Shown one piece after another: positions 59,595 through 64,000 of a DNA stretch of 64,000 nucleotides; position 1 is the first letter of the stretch; each line of letters starts with the position of its first letter. Below the pieces are notes generated by a model that was not told the DNA's origin, made no database searches, and saw only the letters and a program-made list of their open reading frames with translations. The stretch comes from Theobroma cacao. Taxonomy: Eukaryota; Streptophyta; Magnoliopsida; Malvales; Malvaceae. The stretch lies in assembly GCF_000208745.1 (NCBI RefSeq), contig NC_030853.1, positions 19,100,501 through 19,164,500 of the forward strand. Reading direction: 5' to 3'. The translations under genes were made by a program, and so were the position numbers.

Positions 59595-62338
59595 TGTAAA
59601 ACCCGACCCTATAAACATATGTCATGACATACATGCACTGAGTAGCATGTTATTACGCTAAGAAAGTTTCTAAGAATAGACGAAATCCGGTATTGTACCT
59701 AACGGTACACTTGAGTTGATTTAACCTCGAACTAGTTCAAATAGGAATCGTTGGATGAAATTTAATATTTTACAGTCCAGGAATGACTAAAAATGATTGT
59801 TCGAAGTTCGAGAGTTCATTTGGGAAAAAATTAAAAATTTTGATATTTAGGGGTAAAATCGTCATTTTACCACCTAAGATAATAATTTGATCATGGAGTG
59901 AAATTTTTGACCAAGATTAACTATTTGGAGTATAATTTAATGATAGGAAGTGAAAATTTTCAATTCTGGCAATTTTCGGAACATAGGGGCAAAATGATAA
60001 TTTTGTCACCCCGGGGTAAAAACCATAATTTCACCACCCAAAACTTGTCAAAATCATAGGATTTATTTATTTTTGGTATGAATAACTATGGTATTTTAAG
60101 TGGTGAAAAATTAAAGTTTAAAGGATGAAATTTAAAAAAATGGCCAATGGAAAAGTGACACATGGCACTTTTTAATGATTTAATATTATTTTAATGAAAA
60201 GTCAGCCTATTTAAACCCCACATCAGGTGATGGCCGGCCATAAGGAGAGAACAATAGAGAAAATAAAGAGGAAAGGAAGAAAAGAGAAAAACCAAAGGAA
60301 AACTAGAAAATTCAAAGGAGAAATCGCGTTTTTCGTCCGTTTACGAGTCTAACGGTAAGATTTTTCGACTTTAACTTGATTTCTACCTTTTCTATGCCTT
60401 TATTTCCATTTAGCATGCTTGAGGAGAGAGATCAAAAAGTGAAACCAAGGGATGGCCGAAATTCAAGGGGGAGGATTTTTGAATTTTTAGGTTTTGATTG
60501 GTAGTTTTAGTTAGTTAAATGTGTATAGAAATCAAATTGGGCAAGAAAGCATGAAATTTTCACAATATCCACCCTTGGCTGAATGTTCAATGATGTACAA
60601 TGATGATGAACTGATTTTTATTTTAAGAGAAATGAAGAGAAAATAATGAAAAATGGTTAAATGTGATAGAAAAACAAAGTGAAAGATTTACCCAATTAAT
60701 GTCCCATTTTTGACCGAATTTTCCAAGGAGGAAAGTGAGCTAATTTTGGTGATTTTAGTGAGTTATTGGCTGATATTTAATGGTTAGAAATGTTGGAGAG
60801 AAAATTGGACAATTTAGAGCTAAAATGGAGCGCGTTAGCAATTTATCGGGTGAAGTGTCAAAAATAGGTTAATACCGCGTTTAAGCCGTTTTAGGCTATT
60901 GCATCTCATACCATGCATTAGTATAGGATTTAAGTCAATTATATAGTAATTTAGCATCAATGTGGTAAATTGTGAAATTTTTGCAATGTGTCCAAGAAGA
61001 GAGCCTTCCGGTAAAGGCAAGGAAGTCGTACCTGACGAACAGTGATCGGAGCACCTAGAAAGCATTTAGTTTGTACAAATGGTGAGTAAACCTATTATTA
61101 TTGTAAATTATCTAGAGTTTATTTTTAAATGCTCTGTATGTATTTTATGAAACGAAAATGAGATTAAAATGAGATTTTTGATGTTTTAGAAATAAATGTG
61201 ACAAATAAATATATTGTCTTGATTTTCTGAAATAAGAAACTTTTGATCATAAAATTGAGTAATTGGAGGTTGCCAATTGTTTTGAAAAATATATTTTCCT
61301 ATGAATGGCTTATGATATATGAGTATATGTGGCTATATTTTATAATTACATTGGGAATTTATGTAAGCTGTCTTTTACTATGCAGGCTTGGTAAATAAAT
61401 AAAAATCACGTTATACTGTCGAAATTTTATTAAAATTGGTGGGTTTAGTCACTGCAGTGACGGGTTTTCGTGAACTGCCTATTAGAGGAGTACAGTAAAC
61501 CCAGTTACATAGTTACTCCGGTTGTAGAGGCGATGAGGGCAACTCCCAAGTAATGTTAAAGCTCACTTCACGTAGAACCCCCACGTGAATGTGTAACTCG
61601 GCCAACGCCAAGGAACGGCTTGTTTTCAAAACTAACATGTATTTAACATATAAATACCTTAACAACCTTGACGGATTCGGTTAGATACCTCGGCCAAGGT
61701 ATCCTCGAGGACTAGTTTTGTCTTGAGCCCTATTTTTAATAAAAGTTATAAGCCTTAACAACTGTTTTGGTAAATTACAAATATTTTATGATTTAAGAAA
61801 TAAATTAAAAACCTTATGAAATGGTTTGTGATTTGTTGTTTAAACTTGCCTCCATGTTACTCGCCTTTAGATATTTATGATAATGTCTATTTACTCATTG
61901 GGATTGTAAAATCTCACCCACCTCCTTTCCAAATATTTCAGGCCTGTGGTAGCTTGTAGATACCCGATTTTGTTGAGGATTCTAGTTGACCCCTCTATCA
62001 CCCAGACAGTAGGTTACTATCACCAACACTTGGTGTATTTATGGGCCACTTGTCATTGTAATTATTATTGTACATTATAACTTTGTAAATTATTGTATGT
62101 ATGAATTTCTTTTACTTCTAAGTTACAAAAGATTACTTACACGTGTTTCTATAAATATTGTTTTATATAAAAATACTATATTTTTGTCTTTTAATTTATT
62201 TGAGCCAGAAACAACTGAAAATTATTTAAAACTGATATGTAAGCCTTGAGGGGTTCCGATTGGTATTTCGGATAATGAGTATCAATCGGGACGTCGCGAC
62301 GGTTGTCATGAGCCCGAGGAAAGTTCCGGGTCATGACA
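59595..62338. mobile_element. Large solo LTR, probably Ty3/gypsy
   Basis: A 2,744-bp block begins TGTAAAACCCGACC and ends GGTCATGACA, with a perfect 5-bp duplication GGTCT. It has no gag-pol frames, no visible primer site, and no second copy of its start, so it is best read as a solo LTR left by recombination between two LTRs. The great length and the start sequence suggest a gypsy chromovirus such as Tekay/Del. A TATA-like CCTATTTAAACC lies near 60206. That suggests plus-strand orientation, but I leave the strand open. Confidence 0.75.
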
Positions 62339-64000
62339 GGTCTCATAAAGTTGAGGCATTGGGTTTCTCAAGAGGAATCTGGATCTTATGGCAATAAGGT
62401 ATTCAGCTCTTGGTTATTTAAAACCATTCACAGTGCATACATTTGGCAGTAGAGTATTTTGCAAGCTCTATCTAGTACCTAACAATAGTATATGGACATC
62501 CAAATCCATTTATTAGACAAATATTGTGGGAAGAGCTTTCCAACTTTGCATGAAATTTTGACAAGCCATGGTTAGTAGTAGGTGACTTTAACGTATTCCT
62601 CTTTTCTCATGAAAAGCAAGGGGGGATCACAAAAAGGTAGTAGACCTTGTTTCAAATTTCAACATTTTATAAATCAATTTAACTTGATTGATCTTAGTTA
62701 TAAAGGCTCGAAATTCAGATGGAGGAAAGGTCTTCTTTTTGAACGTCTTGACAGAACTTTATGTAATATGGAGTGGCACCTATTATTTAATGAAGTGGTT
62801 GTCCAGCATATGCCCTGAATACATTCTGACCATAGGCCACTAGTACTTCGCTTGCAGAACATCGTAACGTTCAGGTCCCTACAGGCTTTCATTTTTAAGC
62901 AGCATGGCTTGCACATAAAGAATCTCGTAATTTGGTACAGCAGGCGTTGGGAAATTCTGGTGATTTAGAAGCTGAAATGGGATCCTTTGCAGAGAAATCG
63001 AGTTGCTAGAATAATGAGGTTTCTGGTAACATCTTTCACAAAAAGAAAAAATTATTAGCAAGACTGCAAGAGGTAGAGAAAGCTCTAGAAGCTCATCCAA
63101 ATAGACATCTCAAGGAGGTGGATTATGGGTTATAGGTTGAATATGAAAATGAACTCCATCAAGAAGAAATTGTTTGGATGCCAAAAGGCAAAAACGGATT
63201 GGATTATGATGGGAGATGGAAATATAAAATACTTCCATCTTCAGGCAACCCGAAAAAGGAACAAATTAAAGATACTACACCTCAAAAATTCCAATGGTTA
63301 ATGGTGTCACAATCAAGATTCTCTAAAATCCCAAGCTGTGGTGTTCTTCCAGAATCTATATTCTAAAGAAAATGATGTGGTTCTGGCTTATCCCATCAAA
63401 GATATGTTTCCTGCTCTTCATGCTCCAAATTATTCAAACTTAATCAAACCAATTGAAAGAAAGGAAGTTCATGTTGCCTTATTTGAAATGAAGCCGTTCA
63501 AGGCCCATGGAATTGATGGATTCCATGCTTTATTTTTTCAATCACAGTGGTCTGTAGTTAGACAAGATTTAATCAAATACATATTGAATATTTTGAAGGA
63601 GGAAATATTAGGGCTAGGATGTGTCAATCTTTCGTTACTCTCATTCCAAAGGTGCCAACCCCAGAATTCATATCACAATTTCGACCAATCAATTTACTTC
63701 CAATTATTTTTAAAGTGCTGATGAAAGTAATAACTAATAGATTAAAGCCAATCATGAGTTCCATTGTAGACAGAACGTTGTCAAGTTTCATCTTGGGATG
63801 GAAAATTACAATAATATGCTTGTAGCATAGAAAGTGATGCATTCTTTTAGGCGAAAGCAAAGAAGCAAAGGGTGGATGATGTTAAAAATAGATCTAGAGA
63901 AGGCTTATGACAAGTTTAGATGGAAATTTATCTATGATACATTAATAGATGCTAGCATTCCTACCAAGATTGTATATGTTCTTATTCACAGTTGGAAGTG
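62339..64000 (+). mobile_element. L1-type LINE: endonuclease remainder and reverse transcriptase, cut by window edge
   Basis: This resumes the frame at RSHKVEALGFSRGIWILW, directly continuous with the piece ending at 59594. Endonuclease motifs GDFNVFL (about 62580) and SDHRPLVLRL (about 62823-62852, catalytic His) follow. Reverse transcriptase begins with FEMKPFKAHGIDGFHALFFQ (about 63483-63540), continues FVTLIPKVPTPEFISQFRPI and NLLPIIFKVLMKVITNRLKP, and reaches KIDLEKAYDKFRWKFIYDTL at about 63880-63940. The catalytic FADD-type motif would lie beyond the window. Stops and shifts occur, so the element is dead. Confidence 0.85.

Overview
This 64 kb window is nuclear DNA of a flowering plant, almost certainly a eudicot and probably a rosid. 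The evidence is AT-rich intergenic sequence, a CONSTANS-type B-box/CCT gene with its usual single intron, GLUTAMINE DUMPER and SOB FIVE-LIKE genes, and plant-type copia, gypsy, LINE, SINE and MITE elements. The species cannot be fixed from the sequence. All five host genes that I trust lie on the minus strand.

Layout. (1) 1-3.9 kb: a decayed Ty1/copia element (Gag, zinc knuckle, protease, integrase) whose terminal repeat abuts a truncated 6-phosphogluconate dehydrogenase copy. A second LTR-like block may interrupt the copia element at the left edge. (2) 6.1-7.0 kb: a SOB FIVE-LIKE gene with a TATA box and a SINE about 50 bp upstream of it. (3) 8-13.6 kb: a MITE/SINE/copia graveyard. (4) 15.3-32.5 kb: three same-strand GLUTAMINE DUMPER genes separated by relics. 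These include a TIR element holding a minisatellite (18.0-19.3 kb), copia debris (21.5-22.5 kb) and a long foldback element (29.5-30.7 kb). (5) 32.6-47.5 kb: long gene-poor sequence with an internally deleted copia element bounded by a 5-bp duplication (41.6-43.6 kb), plus several exon-like fragments I could not identify. (6) 47.5-50.0 kb: a CONSTANS-LIKE gene of the CO/COL2 group, two exons, with three CACGTG boxes upstream. (7) 51-56 kb: an orphan exon-like frame, microsatellites and a MITE. (8) 56.6-64 kb: a decayed copia RT/RNase H, then an L1-type LINE split by a 2,744-bp LTR with a perfect 5-bp target duplication.

Function. The GDU cluster points to amino-acid export control and the COL gene to light/photoperiod signalling. 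SOFL proteins are linked to cytokinin responses. These genes do not form one pathway; the GDU trio is the only functional cluster. I see no CRISPR, operon or convincing tRNA/rRNA gene. The most unusual features are structural: the identical TATA decamer in the three GDU promoters, the minisatellite-bearing TIR element, the two-tier foldback, and the clean LTR-in-LINE nesting.
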